Notes: generated by a model from the sequence alone, not told the origin. Positions 18,075 to 31,154 are shown, counted from the stretch's first letter. The stretch is DNA of 64,000 nucleotides from an uncultured bacterium (GCA_947381965.1 CANCXX010000018.1:1-64000); one strand, 5' to 3'. Made by a program: numbers and translations.

Positions 18075-19190
18075 ATGATCATAAAATCTCTTGAACTGGC
18101 TGATTACAGAAATTATGAGACACTGAATATTTGCTTTGACAAAGGAACCAATATTTTGTATGGCAATAATGCACAAGGTAAAACCAATATACTGGAAGCC
18201 ATTTATGTATCGGCCACTACAAAATCCCATAAAGGAAGCAAGGACAGGGAAATTGTAAATTTTAACAGGGAAGAGGCCCATATAAGGACTTATCTTGAAA
18301 AAGAGGAGGCAGAGTATAGGGTAGATATGCACCTTCGAAAAAGTAAGTCGAAAGGTATTGCAATAGATGGGCAGAAAATAAAAAAAGCGGCAGAGCTGCT
18401 TGGGCTTTTAAATGTGGTATTTTTTTCTCCGGAGGATCTTTCAATTATTAAAAACGGGCCTGCAGAAAGAAGAAGGTTTGCAGATATGGAGCTTTGCCAG
18501 TTGGACAGCTTTTATCTTTATAACCTGAATCATTATAATAAAATTATTAATCAGAGAAATAAGCTGCTTAAAGATATTTCTTTTAACCCGGAACTGAAGG
18601 AAACGTTAAATATCTGGGATTTGCAATTAATATCTTTTGGTAGCAAAGTTATTGAAAGAAGGGAACTTTTTGCAGGACAGTTATGTGAGATTATCGAAGG
18701 AATACATAAAAAGCTTTCAGGAGGAAAAGAAGAATTAGTTGTCAAATATGAACCTGATGTGACTATTGATAATTTTGAAGAAAAGATGAAAGAAAATCAG
18801 GAAAAGGATATACGTTCAAAAATGACATCTTCTGGTCCACACAGAGATGATTTTATGTTTATTGTAAATGGAATTGATATCCGGAAGTTTGGTTCCCAGG
18901 GACAGCAGAGAACAGCGGCTCTTTCACTTAAATTATCAGAAATTGAACTGGTAAAAAAAATAACAAAAGATACGCCGGTTCTTTTGTTGGATGATGTGCT
19001 TTCAGAACTGGACAGTAACAGGCAGAATTACCTGCTTAACAGTATTGGAGATATACAGACCATTATAACCTGTACAGGTTTGGATGAATTTGTCAACAAC
19101 CGGTTTGAAATAAACAGAATTTTTAAGGTTACTGATGGTGTTGTGGATATGTTATCGGAGAATGTGAATACAAATATTGGCATAGGATAG
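18075..19190 (+). CDS. recF: DNA replication and repair protein RecF
   Basis: 371 residues of the SMC-like ABC ATPase family. Walker A is GNNAQGKTNILEA (about residues 30-42), the signature FGSQGQQRTAALSLK, and Walker B PVLLLDDVLSELD. RecF with RecO and RecR loads RecA at gapped DNA. It lies in the conserved order before gyrB; 37 bases separate it from the S4 gene. Confidence 0.97.
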   Translation: MIIKSLELADYRNYETLNICFDKGTNILYGNNAQGKTNILEAIYVSATTKSHKGSKDREIVNFNREEAHIRTYLEKEEAEYRVDMHLRKSKSKGIAIDGQKIKKAAELLGLLNVVFFSPEDLSIIKNGPAERRRFADMELCQLDSFYLYNLNHYNKIINQRNKLLKDISFNPELKETLNIWDLQLISFGSKVIERRELFAGQLCEIIEGIHKKLSGGKEELVVKYEPDVTIDNFEEKMKENQEKDIRSKMTSSGPHRDDFMFIVNGIDIRKFGSQGQQRTAALSLKLSEIELVKKITKDTPVLLLDDVLSELDSNRQNYLLNSIGDIQTIITCTGLDEFVNNRFEINRIFKVTDGVVDMLSENVNTNIGIG

Positions 19191-19218
19191 GTTTTATTTT
19201 TGGAAAGGGTATGGTTAA

Positions 19219-21153
<1,935 letters not shown>

Positions 21154-21168
21154 AAGTTAGGAGTATGA

Positions 21169-23742
21169 ATGGAAGATAATATTTTTGATAAAATCCATGA
21201 TGTAGACTTAAAAAAGACCATGGAAGAATCTTATATTGACTATGCTATGAGCGTTATTGCTTCCAGAGCGCTTCCTGATGTAAGGGATGGATTAAAGCCT
21301 GTACAGAGAAGAGTTCTTTATTCCATGATAGAATTAAATAACGGGCCTGACAAGCCTCACAGAAAAAGCGCGCGTATTGTGGGTGATACCATGGGTAAAT
21401 ATCATCCGCATGGTGACAGCTCAATTTATGGTGCACTGGTAAATATGGCACAGCCCTGGTCTTCCCGTTATCCTTTAGTTGATGGTCACGGAAACTTTGG
21501 TTCTGTCGATGGTGACGGCGCCGCTGCAATGCGTTACACAGAAGCAAGACTTAGCAAAATTTCTATGGAGCTTCTTGCTGACATTAATAAAGACACAGTA
21601 GATTTTGATCCTAACTTTGATGAAACAGAAAAAGAGCCTTCTGTTCTTCCAAGCCGCTATCCAAATCTTCTGGTAAATGGAACGACTGGAATTGCAGTTG
21701 GAATGGCAACAAATATCCCTCCTCATAATTTAAGGGAAGTAATAAGTGCAATAATTAAAATTATTGATAACAGGATTATAGATGATAAGGAGACAGAGAT
21801 AGAAGAAATTCTTTCTATCATTAAGGCGCCTGATTTTCCTACAGGAGGTATAATATTAGGAACCAGAGGCAGTGAGGAAGCCTATAGAACCGGACGTGGA
21901 AAGGTACGGGTGAGGGCTGTAACAGATATTGAAACCATGGCGAACGGGAAAACAAGGATTATAGTAACAGAGCTTCCCTACATGGTTAATAAGGCAAATC
22001 TGATCCTGAAAATAGCTGAATTGGTAAAGTTAAAAAAAATAGACGGCATTACGGATCTTAGGGATGAATCTGACAGGGAAGGAATGCGGATTGTCATTGA
22101 ACTTCGCCGTGATGTAAACGCCAATATTATTTTAAACCATTTGTTTAAGCACACACAAATGCAGGATACCTTTGGCATTATTATGCTGGCGCTGGTGAAC
22201 AAGGAGCCCAAGGTCTTAAATATTCTTGATATGCTCAGGGCCTACATAGCGCACCAGGAAGAAGTGGTAACAAGAAGAACAAGATATGACTTAAATAAAG
22301 CAGAAGAGAGAGATCATATTTTACAGGGATTACTAATTGCCCTTGATAATATTGATGAAGTTATCAGGATTATCAGGGGAAGCCGTAACACCCAGCTTGC
22401 AAAGGAAAGTTTGATGGAACGGTTTGGTCTGACAGATCCTCAGGCACAGGCTATTGTGGATATGAGGCTTCGTACGCTGACAGGTTTGGAAAGGGAGAAG
22501 CTTGAAAATGAACATCTGGAGCTTCTTGCAAAAATTGCACAGCTAAAGGAAATCCTTGCAGATGAAAAAAAACTTCTTGGTGTTATAAGAACAGAAATTA
22601 AAATAATCTCTGATAAATACGGGGATGATAGAAAAAGTAAAATCGGATATGATACTTTTGATATTTCAATGGAAGATATGATTCCAAATGAAAATACGAT
22701 TATTGCAATGTCAAATCTGGGATACATTAAGAGAATGACAATTGATAATTTTAAATCCCAGCACCGGGGCGGAAAGGGAATCAAAGGAATGCAGACTATA
22801 GAGGATGATTTTATAGCAGACCTTTTGATGACAACCACGCATCATTATATTATGATGTTTACGAATTTTGGACGTGTTTACAGGCTTAAGGCTTATGAAA
22901 TACCAGAAGGGAGTCGCACTTCAAGAGGCGTTGCTATTGTAAATATCCTTCAGCTTAATCCTGGTGAAAAAATTAATGCAATTATCCCTATTAAAGATTA
23001 TGAAGAAAACAAAAATCTTTTTATGGTTACAAGAAAGGGGATTGTAAAGAAAACCAGCATAACCGAGTATAGTAATGTACGCAAAAACGGACTTGCTGCA
23101 ATTAATTTAAAGGATGATGACGAACTAATAGAAGTAAAAGTAACTGATAAAGATACAGAGATTTTCCTTGTGACAAAAGACGGCATGTGTATTAGGTTTA
23201 AGGAGACAGATGTACGTGCAACAGGAAGAGCGTCTATGGGTGTAATTGGAATGAGCCTTGGAGATGGCGATGATATTGTGGGAATGCAGCTTGACCATCA
23301 GGGAGACTCTCTTTTGATAGTATCTGAAAATGGTATGGGAAAACGCACTTATTTGGAAGAGTTTACAGTGCAAAAGCGCGGCGGAAAAGGTGTAAAGTGT
23401 TATAAAATAACTGAAAAAACCGGATACGTTGTGGGTGTAAAAGCAGTCAACAGTGAACATGAAATTATGATGATTACTACAGGCGGCGTTATTATCCAGA
23501 TACCAATGGAAGACGTTTCGGCTCTTGGACGTATTACTTCGGGAGTGAAGCTAATCAACCTGGATGAAGGAGTAAAGGTAGCACAAATTGCAAAGGTAAG
23601 GGAAAAAGTATCTGATGGCGATCATGAATTTGAAAATATTGATGATGCCATGGAAGACATTCCGGACCAGGATAGGGTTTCTTCTGACTTTGATGAAGAT
23701 GAGGAAGTTACATTACCTAAGGAAGAAGAGGATGAAGAATAA
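21169..23742 (+). CDS. gyrA: DNA gyrase subunit A
   Basis: 857 residues. The breakage-reunion domain holds the active-site tyrosine in [12 protein letters not shown]. The C-terminal domain is a beta-pinwheel with six blades and carries the gyrase box ([11 protein letters not shown]), followed by a very acidic tail. In the quinolone region ([10 protein letters not shown]), Ser84 is the sensitive form, while Gly88 sits where E. coli has Asp87. It ends the gyrBA unit before a strong terminator. Confidence 0.98.
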   Translation: MEDNIFDKIHDVDLKKTMEESYIDYAMSVIASRALPDVRDGLKPVQRRVLYSMIELNNGPDKPHRKSARIVGDTMGKYHPHGDSSIYGALVNMAQPWSSRYPLVDGHGNFGSVDGDGAAAMRYTEARLSKISMELLADINKDTVDFDPNFDETEKEPSVLPSRYPNLLVNGTTGIAVGMATNIPPHNLREVISAIIKIIDNRIIDDKETEIEEILSIIKAPDFPTGGIILGTRGSEEAYRTGRGKVRVRAVTDIETMANGKTRIIVTELPYMVNKANLILKIAELVKLKKIDGITDLRDESDREGMRIVIELRRDVNANIILNHLFKHTQMQDTFGIIMLALVNKEPKVLNILDMLRAYIAHQEEVVTRRTRYDLNKAEERDHILQGLLIALDNIDEVIRIIRGSRNTQLAKESLMERFGLTDPQAQAIVDMRLRTLTGLEREKLENEHLELLAKIAQLKEILADEKKLLGVIRTEIKIISDKYGDDRKSKIGYDTFDISMEDMIPNENTIIAMSNLGYIKRMTIDNFKSQHRGGKGIKGMQTIEDDFIADLLMTTTHHYIMMFTNFGRVYRLKAYEIPEGSRTSRGVAIVNILQLNPGEKINAIIPIKDYEENKNLFMVTRKGIVKKTSITEYSNVRKNGLAAINLKDDDELIEVKVTDKDTEIFLVTKDGMCIRFKETDVRATGRASMGVIGMSLGDGDDIVGMQLDHQGDSLLIVSENGMGKRTYLEEFTVQKRGGKGVKCYKITEKTGYVVGVKAVNSEHEIMMITTGGVIIQIPMEDVSALGRITSGVKLINLDEGVKVAQIAKVREKVSDGDHEFENIDDAMEDIPDQDRVSSDFDEDEEVTLPKEEEDEE

Positions 23743-23762
23743 TGGTTTTTAAATAAAAAGAG

Positions 23763-23792
23763 AACCCCACCAGTTTAACTGGTGGGGTTTTC
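23763..23792 (+). terminator. Terminator after gyrA
   Basis: A 12-bp perfect stem, AACCCCACCAGT (23763-23774) with ACTGGTGGGGTT (23778-23789), three-base loop, followed by T residues. It closes the dnaN-gyrA block. Confidence 0.92.
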
Positions 23793-23896
23793 CGGCAAAA
23801 TAATTTAAGGAAAAATATATATGTCAATTTTAAAATGAAGCTTTTTATGGTAAGATAAAATATAAGTTTTTGAGGATATACGAGGAGAAAAGAAAA

Positions 23897-25090
23897 ATGG
23901 AAAATTATTTGGTACTTAAGGATCTTGCAATTATTATAATTGCAGCAAAACTGTTTGGAATTGTAGCCAGAAAGCTAAAAGCGCCACAGGTGGTGGGAGA
24001 AATCATTGCAGGTCTGCTTATAGGCCCTGGAATACTGGGGTGGGTTAATCAGTCAGATTTTCTTCTGCAGATGGCTGAAATTGGTGTTATTTTACTTATG
24101 TTTTCAGCAGGTCTGGAAACAGATATCAAAGAGCTGTTAAAGACAGGTCCAATTGCTGCCTTAATTGCCTGCGCAGGTGTATTTATTCCTCTTATTTTAG
24201 GTGCATTATATTATATGCTTTATTATGGCATGTCTCCCTGGGGTTCTGAGGAATTTTATAAAGCAGTATTTGTAGGTACAATACTTACAGCCACCTCTGT
24301 AAGTATTACGGTGGAGTCGCTAAAGGAAATGGGAAAACTGAAAGGAAAAGTTGGAACAACTATTTTAAGCGCTGCAATTATTGATGATGTAATAGGCATT
24401 GTTGTTCTTACCTTTGTAATAGGATTTAAAAATCCTGATTCCAATCCTTCAACTGTAATGATTAATACGGTATTGTTTTTTGCAGCAGCACTGATAGTAG
24501 GTTTTATTTCCTACAAGCTGTTTAAATATGTGGATAAAAGATATCCTCATACAAGAAGAATACCAATTGCAGGACTGGCATATTGCTTCTTATTATCTTA
24601 TGTAGCAGAAAGGTATTTTGGAATTGCCGATATCACAGGTGCATATGTGGCAGGAATTATTCTTTGTTCTATTAAAGATTCAAGTTACATAGAAAGAAAA
24701 GTGGATGTAAATTCTTATATGCTGTTTGGACCTGTCTTTTTTGCAAGTATAGGACTTAAAACAAATGTGGAAAGTGTAACAGGAAGCATTTTGTTGTTTT
24801 CACTTGGATTTGTGCTGGTAGGACTAATAAGTAAAATTATAGGATGCGGCCTTATGGCAAAGATATGTAGATTTAAATTAAATGATTCCCTTAAAATAGG
24901 GATTGGTATGATGACAAGAGGAGAAGTGGCATTAATTGTTGCACAGAAGGGGCTTTCTGCAGGATTATTAGAGCCTGTATATTTTACTTCTGTTATTTTG
25001 TTAATTATTGTTTCTTCCATATCAACGCCTATTTTGCTTAAAATACTATATTCCAGGGATGGAGATACACAAAAGATTCAGGCAGCGTAA
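23897..25090 (+). CDS. Cation:proton antiporter, CPA2 family
   Basis: 397 residues with about 12 membrane segments. This is a sodium/hydrogen exchanger domain with conserved QVVGEIIAGLLIGPG at the N-terminus, LTATSVSITVESLKEMGKL and the ion-binding region SAAIIDDVIGIV. It lacks the cytoplasmic TrkA-N domain of KefB/KefC, so it is the short form. It should exchange Na+ or K+ for protons at the cell membrane; the ion cannot be told from sequence. Start ATG at 23897 has GAGGAG nine bases upstream. The flotillin gene follows after 79 bases. Confidence 0.9.
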   Translation: MENYLVLKDLAIIIIAAKLFGIVARKLKAPQVVGEIIAGLLIGPGILGWVNQSDFLLQMAEIGVILLMFSAGLETDIKELLKTGPIAALIACAGVFIPLILGALYYMLYYGMSPWGSEEFYKAVFVGTILTATSVSITVESLKEMGKLKGKVGTTILSAAIIDDVIGIVVLTFVIGFKNPDSNPSTVMINTVLFFAAALIVGFISYKLFKYVDKRYPHTRRIPIAGLAYCFLLSYVAERYFGIADITGAYVAGIILCSIKDSSYIERKVDVNSYMLFGPVFFASIGLKTNVESVTGSILLFSLGFVLVGLISKIIGCGLMAKICRFKLNDSLKIGIGMMTRGEVALIVAQKGLSAGLLEPVYFTSVILLIIVSSISTPILLKILYSRDGDTQKIQAA

Positions 25091-25169
25091 GCTGATTGAA
25101 TAGATGCTATTAACTTATTTTTAACTGGGAGAAGGGGATACCAGTTTATCAGGGACAGGGGGTATTATA

Positions 25170-26690
25170 ATGTTAGGGTTTATTGTTGCAGCAGTTGTTA
25201 TCATTCTTGTAGCTGTTATATTAGTGACAGGATATAAGAAAGCGCCACCGGACACAGCGTTTATTATATCTGGTTTGAGAAAAAAGGTAATTATAGGTAA
25301 GGCAAGCATTAAGATTCCTTTTTTGGAAAGAATGGATAAGCTGAGTTTAAAATTGATTGCTATTGATGTAAAAACGTCCAATGCGGTTCCCACTGCTGAT
25401 TACATCAATATCCAGGTGGATGCTGCAGTTAATATTAAAATAAGCAGTGAGAAAAGCAGACTTGCTCTTGCGGCAGAAAATTTTCTGAACCAGAATACAC
25501 AATACATAGCAGGTATCGCCAGAGAAGTTCTTGAGGGCAATATGAGAGAAATTGTTGGCAGAATGCGTTTGGAAGAGATGGTCAGTGACCGTCAGAAATT
25601 TGCTAATCTGGTGAAAGAAAATGCGGAGCCGGACTTAGCTGCGATGGGACTTGATATTGTAAGCTTTAATGTGCAGAATTTTGCTGATGGAAATGGTGTA
25701 ATTGATGATTTGGGTATTGATAATATTTCCCAGATTAAGAAAAAGGCAGCTATAGCAAAAGCGGAGGCCGAGAAAGAAATTGCAGTTGCCAAAGCGGAAG
25801 CAGATAAACAGGCAAATGACGCCAGGATTAATGCGGAGCGTGAAATTGCAAAGAAAAATAACGAACTTGCTCTGCAGAAGGCGGAACTTCAAAAACTGGA
25901 AGACACCAAGCGGGCAGAAGCAGATGCCGCTTACAGCATTCAGGAACAGGAACAGCGTAAAACCATTGAAATTGCTACACAGGAAGCAAGTATTGCCAAG
26001 CAGGAAAAAGAGGTTGTATTAAAACAAAAAGAAGCGGAAGTTAAAGAAAAAGCTTTGGATGCCGAAATCAAGAAAAAAGCGGAAGCAGATAAATTTGCCC
26101 GTCAGCAGCAGTCAGAGGCATCTTTATACGAAAGAATGAAAAATGCAGAAGCTGATAAATTTGAACGTGAAAAAGAAGCAGAAGCGATGAAGGCAACCGC
26201 TGAAGCACAAAGATTTGCGAAACAGCAGGAAGCAGAAGGCATCAGAATGGTAGGTGAAGCAGAAGCAGAGGCAATTCGTGCAAAAGGTATTGCAGAAGCG
26301 GAAGCAATGGAGAAAAAGGCAATTGCTTACCAGAAATACAATAATGCTGCCATGGCGGAAATGCTGATTCAGGTATTACCAGATATTGCAGGTAAGATTG
26401 CAGAGCCTTTGACTCAAATTGATAAAATTACCATTATCGGCGGAGATAACAGTAATGGTGTAAATACTGTAGCAGACAATGTTCCAGGCGTTATGACAAA
26501 GTTATTTGAAACCATGAAGGAAACAGTTGGAATTGATTTGGCAGATATAATGAAGGCAGGCACATATGATGCCAAAGTAAACAGAAATATTAATTTATCC
26601 GGTTTTTCAGGAGAGGAACAAAAAGATGCAGTAGCTGCTATTTCAGGTGCAATAGCAGGTGAAATGGAAAGAGAGTCAAAAAATATTTAA
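25170..26690 (+). CDS. floT: Flotillin-like SPFH-domain membrane protein
   Basis: 506 residues, close to Bacillus FloT (509). One N-terminal hydrophobic segment (residues 1-20), then the SPFH/Band 7 domain (about 25-200). A long Ala/Glu-rich coiled coil follows (about 205-390, with many EAE/KAEA repeats), typical of flotillins, then a C-terminal oligomerisation tail. It scaffolds ordered membrane domains. No NfeD-type partner is adjacent. GGGGGT precedes the ATG. Confidence 0.93.
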   Translation: MLGFIVAAVVIILVAVILVTGYKKAPPDTAFIISGLRKKVIIGKASIKIPFLERMDKLSLKLIAIDVKTSNAVPTADYINIQVDAAVNIKISSEKSRLALAAENFLNQNTQYIAGIAREVLEGNMREIVGRMRLEEMVSDRQKFANLVKENAEPDLAAMGLDIVSFNVQNFADGNGVIDDLGIDNISQIKKKAAIAKAEAEKEIAVAKAEADKQANDARINAEREIAKKNNELALQKAELQKLEDTKRAEADAAYSIQEQEQRKTIEIATQEASIAKQEKEVVLKQKEAEVKEKALDAEIKKKAEADKFARQQQSEASLYERMKNAEADKFEREKEAEAMKATAEAQRFAKQQEAEGIRMVGEAEAEAIRAKGIAEAEAMEKKAIAYQKYNNAAMAEMLIQVLPDIAGKIAEPLTQIDKITIIGGDNSNGVNTVADNVPGVMTKLFETMKETVGIDLADIMKAGTYDAKVNRNINLSGFSGEEQKDAVAAISGAIAGEMERESKNI

Positions 26691-26702
26691 TTGAAGGCTA
26701 AG

Positions 26703-26733
26703 AATGCCCTGGAACCATTGGTGCCAGGGCATT
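26703..26733 (+). terminator. Terminator after the flotillin gene
   Basis: A 10-bp perfect stem, AATGCCCTGG with CCAGGGCATT, plus further inner pairing, starting 13 bases after the flotillin stop. Confidence 0.85.
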
Positions 26734-26845
26734 TGATAATAGAATATTTTTTTTAGAAAGTATCTAAAGAATTTTATAACCGGATGAATTTTTATAGTGA
26801 AAGGTTTATAATAAAAATATCTTTTATGAGAATGGAGAAGAAGGT

Positions 26846-28435
26846 ATGGAAAAAAGAAATTTAATTGATGAGGGGAAAACATTTCTTGGAATTGAGCTTG
26901 GGTCTACAAGAATCAAAGCAGTGTTAATTGATGAATCCGGGGAACCTCTGGCAGCAGGCAGCTATGAATGGGAAAACCAGTATATAAATGGTATTTGGAC
27001 TTATTCATTAGATGAAGTCTGGAAAGGAATGCAGGGTTGCTATCAGGATTTATTAAATAATGTACGGGAAAAATATAACACAATAATTACTCAAATAGGA
27101 GCTATTGGGTTTTCAGCAATGATGCACGGCTATCTTGCGTTTGACAAAAATGATGAACTTTTAGTGCCCTTTAGAACTTGGAGAAATACCATTACTGAGA
27201 AGGCGTCTTCGGTACTTACAAAGGAATTTAATTATAATATTCCACAGAGATGGAGTATTGCCCACTTATATCAGGCCATATTGAACAAAGAAGAGCATGT
27301 AAAGGACATTGCATTCTTAACTACTTTGGCCGGTTATGTACATTTTAAGCTTACCGGTGAGAAAATTTTGGGTGTGGGAGATGCTTCAGGCATGTTTCCA
27401 ATTGATATTTCCACTAGTGATTATAATAAGAAAATGATCAACAAGTTTGATGAACTTGTAAGTGGGGAAGGATTTTTGTGGAAGTTGCAGGATATTCTTC
27501 CTAAAGTACAGACAGCCGGAGATATGGCAGGAAAACTAACAAAAGAGGGAGCTGCACTGTTAGATATCAGCGGAAATCTTAAAGCAGGAATTCCGGTATG
27601 TCCTCCGGAAGGAGATGCAGGTACAGGAATGGCAGCAACTAACAGTGTGGCAAGGAGGACAGGAAATGTATCTGCCGGAACATCTGTGTTTGCCATGATT
27701 GTACTTGAAAAAGAACTGAAAAAGGTTTATCCTGAAATTGATCTTGTAACCACACCAGATGGCGCCCTTGTTGGAATGGTTCATTGCAATAATTGCACTT
27801 CTGATTTAAATGCCTGGGTAAATTTGTTTGATGAATTTTTAAGAAGCATAAATTACAAAATGAGTAAAGATGAACTTTTTTCTGTACTTTATAACAAAGC
27901 CCTTGAAGGGGAGGCGGATTGCGGAGGATTAATATCCTATAATTATTTTTCGGGGGAACCTGTAACGGGATTTGACGCAGGTGCACCTTTGTTTGTAAGA
28001 AAAGCGGAGAATAACTTTAATCTTCCGAATTTCATGAGGGTGCACTTGTATTCATCCCTCGCTGCTTTAAAAGCAGGATTGGATTTACTGTTTAAAGAAG
28101 AAGATGTGGAAGTAGATGAAATGTTTGGGCATGGCGGTTTATTCAAGACAAAAGGCGTTGGGCAGAGAGTTGCAGCAGCAGCAATGAATACTTCCGTATC
28201 TGTAATGGAAACTGCAGGAGAAGGAGGTGCCTGGGGAATTGCACTTCTTGCTTCATACATGCAGAAAAAGGAAAATGGTGAAAGTTTACAGAGTTATTTG
28301 AATCATAAAATATTTGCAGGACAGAGCATAAGCCGGATGGAACCTGTAAGGGAAGACGTGGAAGGATTTGAAAAATTTATGGAACGCTATATAAAAGGGC
28401 TTACCATTGAACATGCAGCAGTAGATTCCCTATAA
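26846..28435 (+). CDS. FGGY-family sugar kinase, probable L-ribulokinase type
   Basis: 529 residues. The N-terminal FGGY fold begins [17 protein letters not shown] (phosphate-1 motif), with [13 protein letters not shown], and the C-terminal half has [14 protein letters not shown] and [16 protein letters not shown]. It phosphorylates a pentulose with ATP. The immediate partner, L-ribulose-5-phosphate 4-epimerase (33 bases downstream), makes L-ribulokinase the best guess. Xylulokinase is the alternative, as the length is between the two families. No isomerase or transporter gene is beside it. Confidence 0.8.
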   Translation: MEKRNLIDEGKTFLGIELGSTRIKAVLIDESGEPLAAGSYEWENQYINGIWTYSLDEVWKGMQGCYQDLLNNVREKYNTIITQIGAIGFSAMMHGYLAFDKNDELLVPFRTWRNTITEKASSVLTKEFNYNIPQRWSIAHLYQAILNKEEHVKDIAFLTTLAGYVHFKLTGEKILGVGDASGMFPIDISTSDYNKKMINKFDELVSGEGFLWKLQDILPKVQTAGDMAGKLTKEGAALLDISGNLKAGIPVCPPEGDAGTGMAATNSVARRTGNVSAGTSVFAMIVLEKELKKVYPEIDLVTTPDGALVGMVHCNNCTSDLNAWVNLFDEFLRSINYKMSKDELFSVLYNKALEGEADCGGLISYNYFSGEPVTGFDAGAPLFVRKAENNFNLPNFMRVHLYSSLAALKAGLDLLFKEEDVEVDEMFGHGGLFKTKGVGQRVAAAAMNTSVSVMETAGEGGAWGIALLASYMQKKENGESLQSYLNHKIFAGQSISRMEPVREDVEGFEKFMERYIKGLTIEHAAVDSL

Positions 28436-28468
28436 AATGCAAGAGATGAACTGAAATGGAGATTAATT

Positions 28469-29164
28469 ATGTTAGAAGAATTAAAAAGACAGGTTTATGA
28501 AGCAAATTTGAAGCTTCCATATTATGGACTGGTAACTTTTACATGGGGAAATGTAAGTGGTATAGATAAGGAAAAAGGTTTATTTGTTATAAAACCAAGT
28601 GGTGTTGATTATGAAAAACTGACACCGGAGGATATGGTGGTTATGGATTTGGAGGGAAACAGAATTGAAGGTAAATACAATCCCTCTTCCGATACCCCTA
28701 CTCATTTGGAATTATATAAAGCTTTTCCTGAAATAGGAGGAATTGTACATACCCATTCTTCTTATGCTACAAGCTGGGCACAGGCGGGAAGGAGCATTCC
28801 ATGTTATGGGACAACACATGCAGATTATATCTATGGGGAAGTTCCCTGTTTAAGATGTCTTACAAAAGAAGAAATTGAAAAGGCTTACGAAGAAAATACG
28901 GGACATCTTATTGTAAATGAATTTGCACGCCTTAATAAAGATCCTATGGCAGTACCAGCAGTTTTATGTAAGAATCATGGTCCCTTTGCCTGGGGAAAGA
29001 ATGCCATGGACGCGGTACACAATGCAGTGGTACTTGAGGAAGTAGCTAAAATGGCATATCGGACAGAAATCATACAGCCAAAAGTATCCCCGGCGCCTTT
29101 AGAGCTTCAGGAAAAGCATTATTTTAGAAAACATGGGGAAAATGCTTATTATGGTCAAAAATAA
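28469..29164 (+). CDS. araD: L-ribulose-5-phosphate 4-epimerase
   Basis: 231 residues, the same length as E. coli AraD. Class II aldolase family, with zinc ligands in [16 protein letters not shown] and the later [11 protein letters not shown], the phosphate site FTWGNVSG, and [10 protein letters not shown]. It converts L-ribulose 5-phosphate to D-xylulose 5-phosphate, feeding the pentose phosphate pathway. It forms an operon with the upstream kinase. GGAG precedes the ATG. Confidence 0.94.
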   Translation: MLEELKRQVYEANLKLPYYGLVTFTWGNVSGIDKEKGLFVIKPSGVDYEKLTPEDMVVMDLEGNRIEGKYNPSSDTPTHLELYKAFPEIGGIVHTHSSYATSWAQAGRSIPCYGTTHADYIYGEVPCLRCLTKEEIEKAYEENTGHLIVNEFARLNKDPMAVPAVLCKNHGPFAWGKNAMDAVHNAVVLEEVAKMAYRTEIIQPKVSPAPLELQEKHYFRKHGENAYYGQK

Positions 29165-29225
29165 TGATTGACAAACAGGAAGTTTTTTGATAAGTTAAAA
29201 ACAGTAAATGTAAAGGAGATGTGTG

Positions 29226-29297
29226 GATGTTTATTTTTTCTGCAAAATAACTAATTTCATAAGTTGTGTGTAGAAGATAAACATCTGTTTTTATTTT
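29226..29297 (+). terminator. Terminator-like hairpin after araD
   Basis: GATGTTTAT (29226-29234) pairs with ATAAACATC (29277-29285), extended by a TTTTTCT/AGAAG stem. Inside is a second small stem (AACT..AAGTT). A T-rich tail TGTTTTTATTTT follows. The rest of 29165-29330 shows nothing coding. Confidence 0.55.
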
Positions 29298-29379
29298 AAT
29301 ATAATCTATATATTTGTTCGTAATTTCCATAAGTTAATTCTTAAATGAATTGTATAATTATGGGAATAAAGCAGTAATA

Positions 29380-29472
29380 ATGAAAGGCTGCTTTGTGACA
29401 GGGTATTTTAGGTGCAGAAGTTTTCTTCTGCACCTTTTTGTGTTCAAAATTTTTTTACAGGCAGCGAGTTAA
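29380..29472 (+). CDS. Possible 30-residue leader peptide upstream of ABC-F
   Basis: An ATG at 29380 opens a 30-codon frame ending at TAA 29470-29472. It begins MKGCFVTGYFRCRS and spans the terminator hairpin of the leader. The position fits an attenuation leader peptide, but there is no strong ribosome binding site and the frame may be chance. It would act by ribosome stalling in cis and not as a protein. Confidence 0.3.
   Translation: MKGCFVTGYFRCRSFLLHLFVFKIFLQAAS
29411..29439 (+). terminator. Leader terminator of the ABC-F operon
   Basis: A perfect 10-bp stem, GGTGCAGAAG (29411-29420) with CTTCTGCACC (29425-29434), loop TTTT, then TTTTTG. It lies between the -10 box at 29353 and the ABC-F start at 29518, the position of a regulatory attenuator. 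Confidence 0.8.
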
Positions 29473-29517
29473 GTAAAGTAAAACAGTGTTTTTATATAAA
29501 AGTGGAGGAAAAAAGAT

Positions 29518-31095
29518 ATGTCACAAATCAGCGTAAATAATCTAACTTTTTATTATGAAGGCAGCTATGATAATATTTTTGAAAATGTAACTTTTCAAAT
29601 TGATACGGATTGGAAATTAGGATTTGTAGCCAGAAATGGGAGGGGAAAAACTACTTTTCTTAAGCTATTGACAGGACAGTATGAATATCAGGGAAAAATA
29701 AGCTCTTCTGTTACTTTTGATTATTTTCCTTTTGAAGTTGGAGACAAGAGCAAAAACACCATTGATGTCATTGAAAGAATCTACCCGGATTATGAATTTT
29801 GGAAGATATGCAGGGAGCTTAATCTTTTAAGTATGGATATGGAAATACTTTACAGACCCTTTTCAACGTTAAGCAATGGTGAACAGACCAGAGTAATGCT
29901 GGCATTGCTTTTTTCAAAAGAAAATCATTTTCTTTTGATTGACGAACCTACAAATCACCTGGATATGGAATGCAGAGAAACTTTAAAGGAGTATTTGAAA
30001 AATAAGAAAAGCTTTATTTTAGTATCTCATGACAGAAATTTTCTGGATGGCTGTGTAAATCATATTTTAGTTATTAACAAGACAAATATAGAAGTGCAAC
30101 AGGGAAATTTCAGTTCCTGGTGGGAAAATAAAAAAAGACAGGATGCTTTTGAATTTGCAGAAAACGAAAGACTGAAAAAAGATATTAAGAGACTTACGGA
30201 ATCTGCAAGAAAAACAAAACAATGGGCTGATAATGTAGAGGCAACAAAGATTGGTGCAGGGTCAGAAAAATATGAAAAATGTATTGATAGCAGAGCATAC
30301 ATTGGTGAAAAATCACGCAGAATGCAGATGAGGCGCAAAAATCTGGAAAGAAGACAACAAAGGGAGATAGAAGAAAAATCCGGACTTTTAAAGAACCTGG
30401 AAACAGCAGAAGATTTAAAGATTGTGACTTTAAAGCACTATAAAGAAAAAATAGCAGTGATGGAAAACTGTACAATTGCTTATAAAAATAGCAATTTTGG
30501 ACATGAGAGAACCCTAAATAATCAAAAGGAAATTGTAAATGGATTTAATCTTGAGATAAAACAGGGAGACAGAGTTTTTTTAAATGGGCGTAATGGATGC
30601 GGTAAGTCCAGTATATTAAAATGTATATTAGGAACATTGTTGGAAAAGAAAGAAAACATCAACAATTCCTGTTTATCAGAAGGATCATTTCCGATTTTGC
30701 AAGAAGGAAGAATTGAAATTCCAAATCAGCTTATTATTTCTTATTGCTCTCAGGATACTTCTATGCTTGGAGGGACATTAAGAGAATATGCCGTGAAAAA
30801 TGAAATTGATGAAACTTTGTTTTTGACACTGCTTAGAAAATTGGATTTTTCCAGAATACAATTCGAGAAAAGAATAGAAGATTATAGTGGAGGACAGAAG
30901 AAGAAAGTCCTGCTTGCCGGAAGCTTATGTACAAAGGCTCATTTATATATTTGGGATGAACCGCTTAATTTTATTGATGTGTTTTCAAGGATGCAGATAG
31001 AAGAATTAATATTAAAGTTTAAACCAACTATGCTGCTTGTTGAGCATGATAAGAAATTTATGGAAAATGTTGCCACCCGTATTATAAATATTTAA
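29518..31095 (+). CDS. ABC-F family ATPase, Lsa-like (copy 1)
   Basis: 525 residues with two ATP-binding cassettes and no membrane segments. Cassette 1: GRGKTTF, signature LSNGEQ, LLIDEPTNHLD. Cassette 2: NGCGKSSILK, YSGGQKKK, LYIWDEPLNFID. A charged linker (about residues 205-310) joins them. The N-terminal sequence and the LYIWDEPLN motif are close to Lsa-type ribosome protection proteins, which remove lincosamides, pleuromutilins and streptogramin A from the 50S subunit. Resistance is inference. The attenuator-like leader upstream and a second ABC-F gene downstream support a regulated antibiotic-response role. Confidence 0.85.
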   Translation: MSQISVNNLTFYYEGSYDNIFENVTFQIDTDWKLGFVARNGRGKTTFLKLLTGQYEYQGKISSSVTFDYFPFEVGDKSKNTIDVIERIYPDYEFWKICRELNLLSMDMEILYRPFSTLSNGEQTRVMLALLFSKENHFLLIDEPTNHLDMECRETLKEYLKNKKSFILVSHDRNFLDGCVNHILVINKTNIEVQQGNFSSWWENKKRQDAFEFAENERLKKDIKRLTESARKTKQWADNVEATKIGAGSEKYEKCIDSRAYIGEKSRRMQMRRKNLERRQQREIEEKSGLLKNLETAEDLKIVTLKHYKEKIAVMENCTIAYKNSNFGHERTLNNQKEIVNGFNLEIKQGDRVFLNGRNGCGKSSILKCILGTLLEKKENINNSCLSEGSFPILQEGRIEIPNQLIISYCSQDTSMLGGTLREYAVKNEIDETLFLTLLRKLDFSRIQFEKRIEDYSGGQKKKVLLAGSLCTKAHLYIWDEPLNFIDVFSRMQIEELILKFKPTMLLVEHDKKFMENVATRIINI

Positions 31096-31154
31096 GTCTA
31101 TATTATTCTAAGTGTGTAATAAAAATGTTTTTAAAGGGACAGTAAGGAGGAAGA

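Larger units (their letters stand above)
29353..29517 (+). promoter_or_regulatory. Promoter and attenuator-like leader of the ABC-F genes
   Basis: TATAAT at 29353-29358 (TTGTATAAT) is a clear -10 box with a weak -35. The predicted transcript then carries a first hairpin, AAAGCAG (29368-29374) with CTGCTTT (29388-29394), and an intrinsic terminator at 29411-29439. After 80 more bases the ABC-F start follows behind GTGGAGGA. This resembles the ribosome-mediated attenuators of resistance ABC-F genes such as vmlR. Regulation by drug-stalled ribosomes is inference. Confidence 0.55.

Noticed and set aside
22440-22838. 132-codon minus-strand frame opposite gyrA
   Set aside because: Shadow of a well supported gene. 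No start signals.
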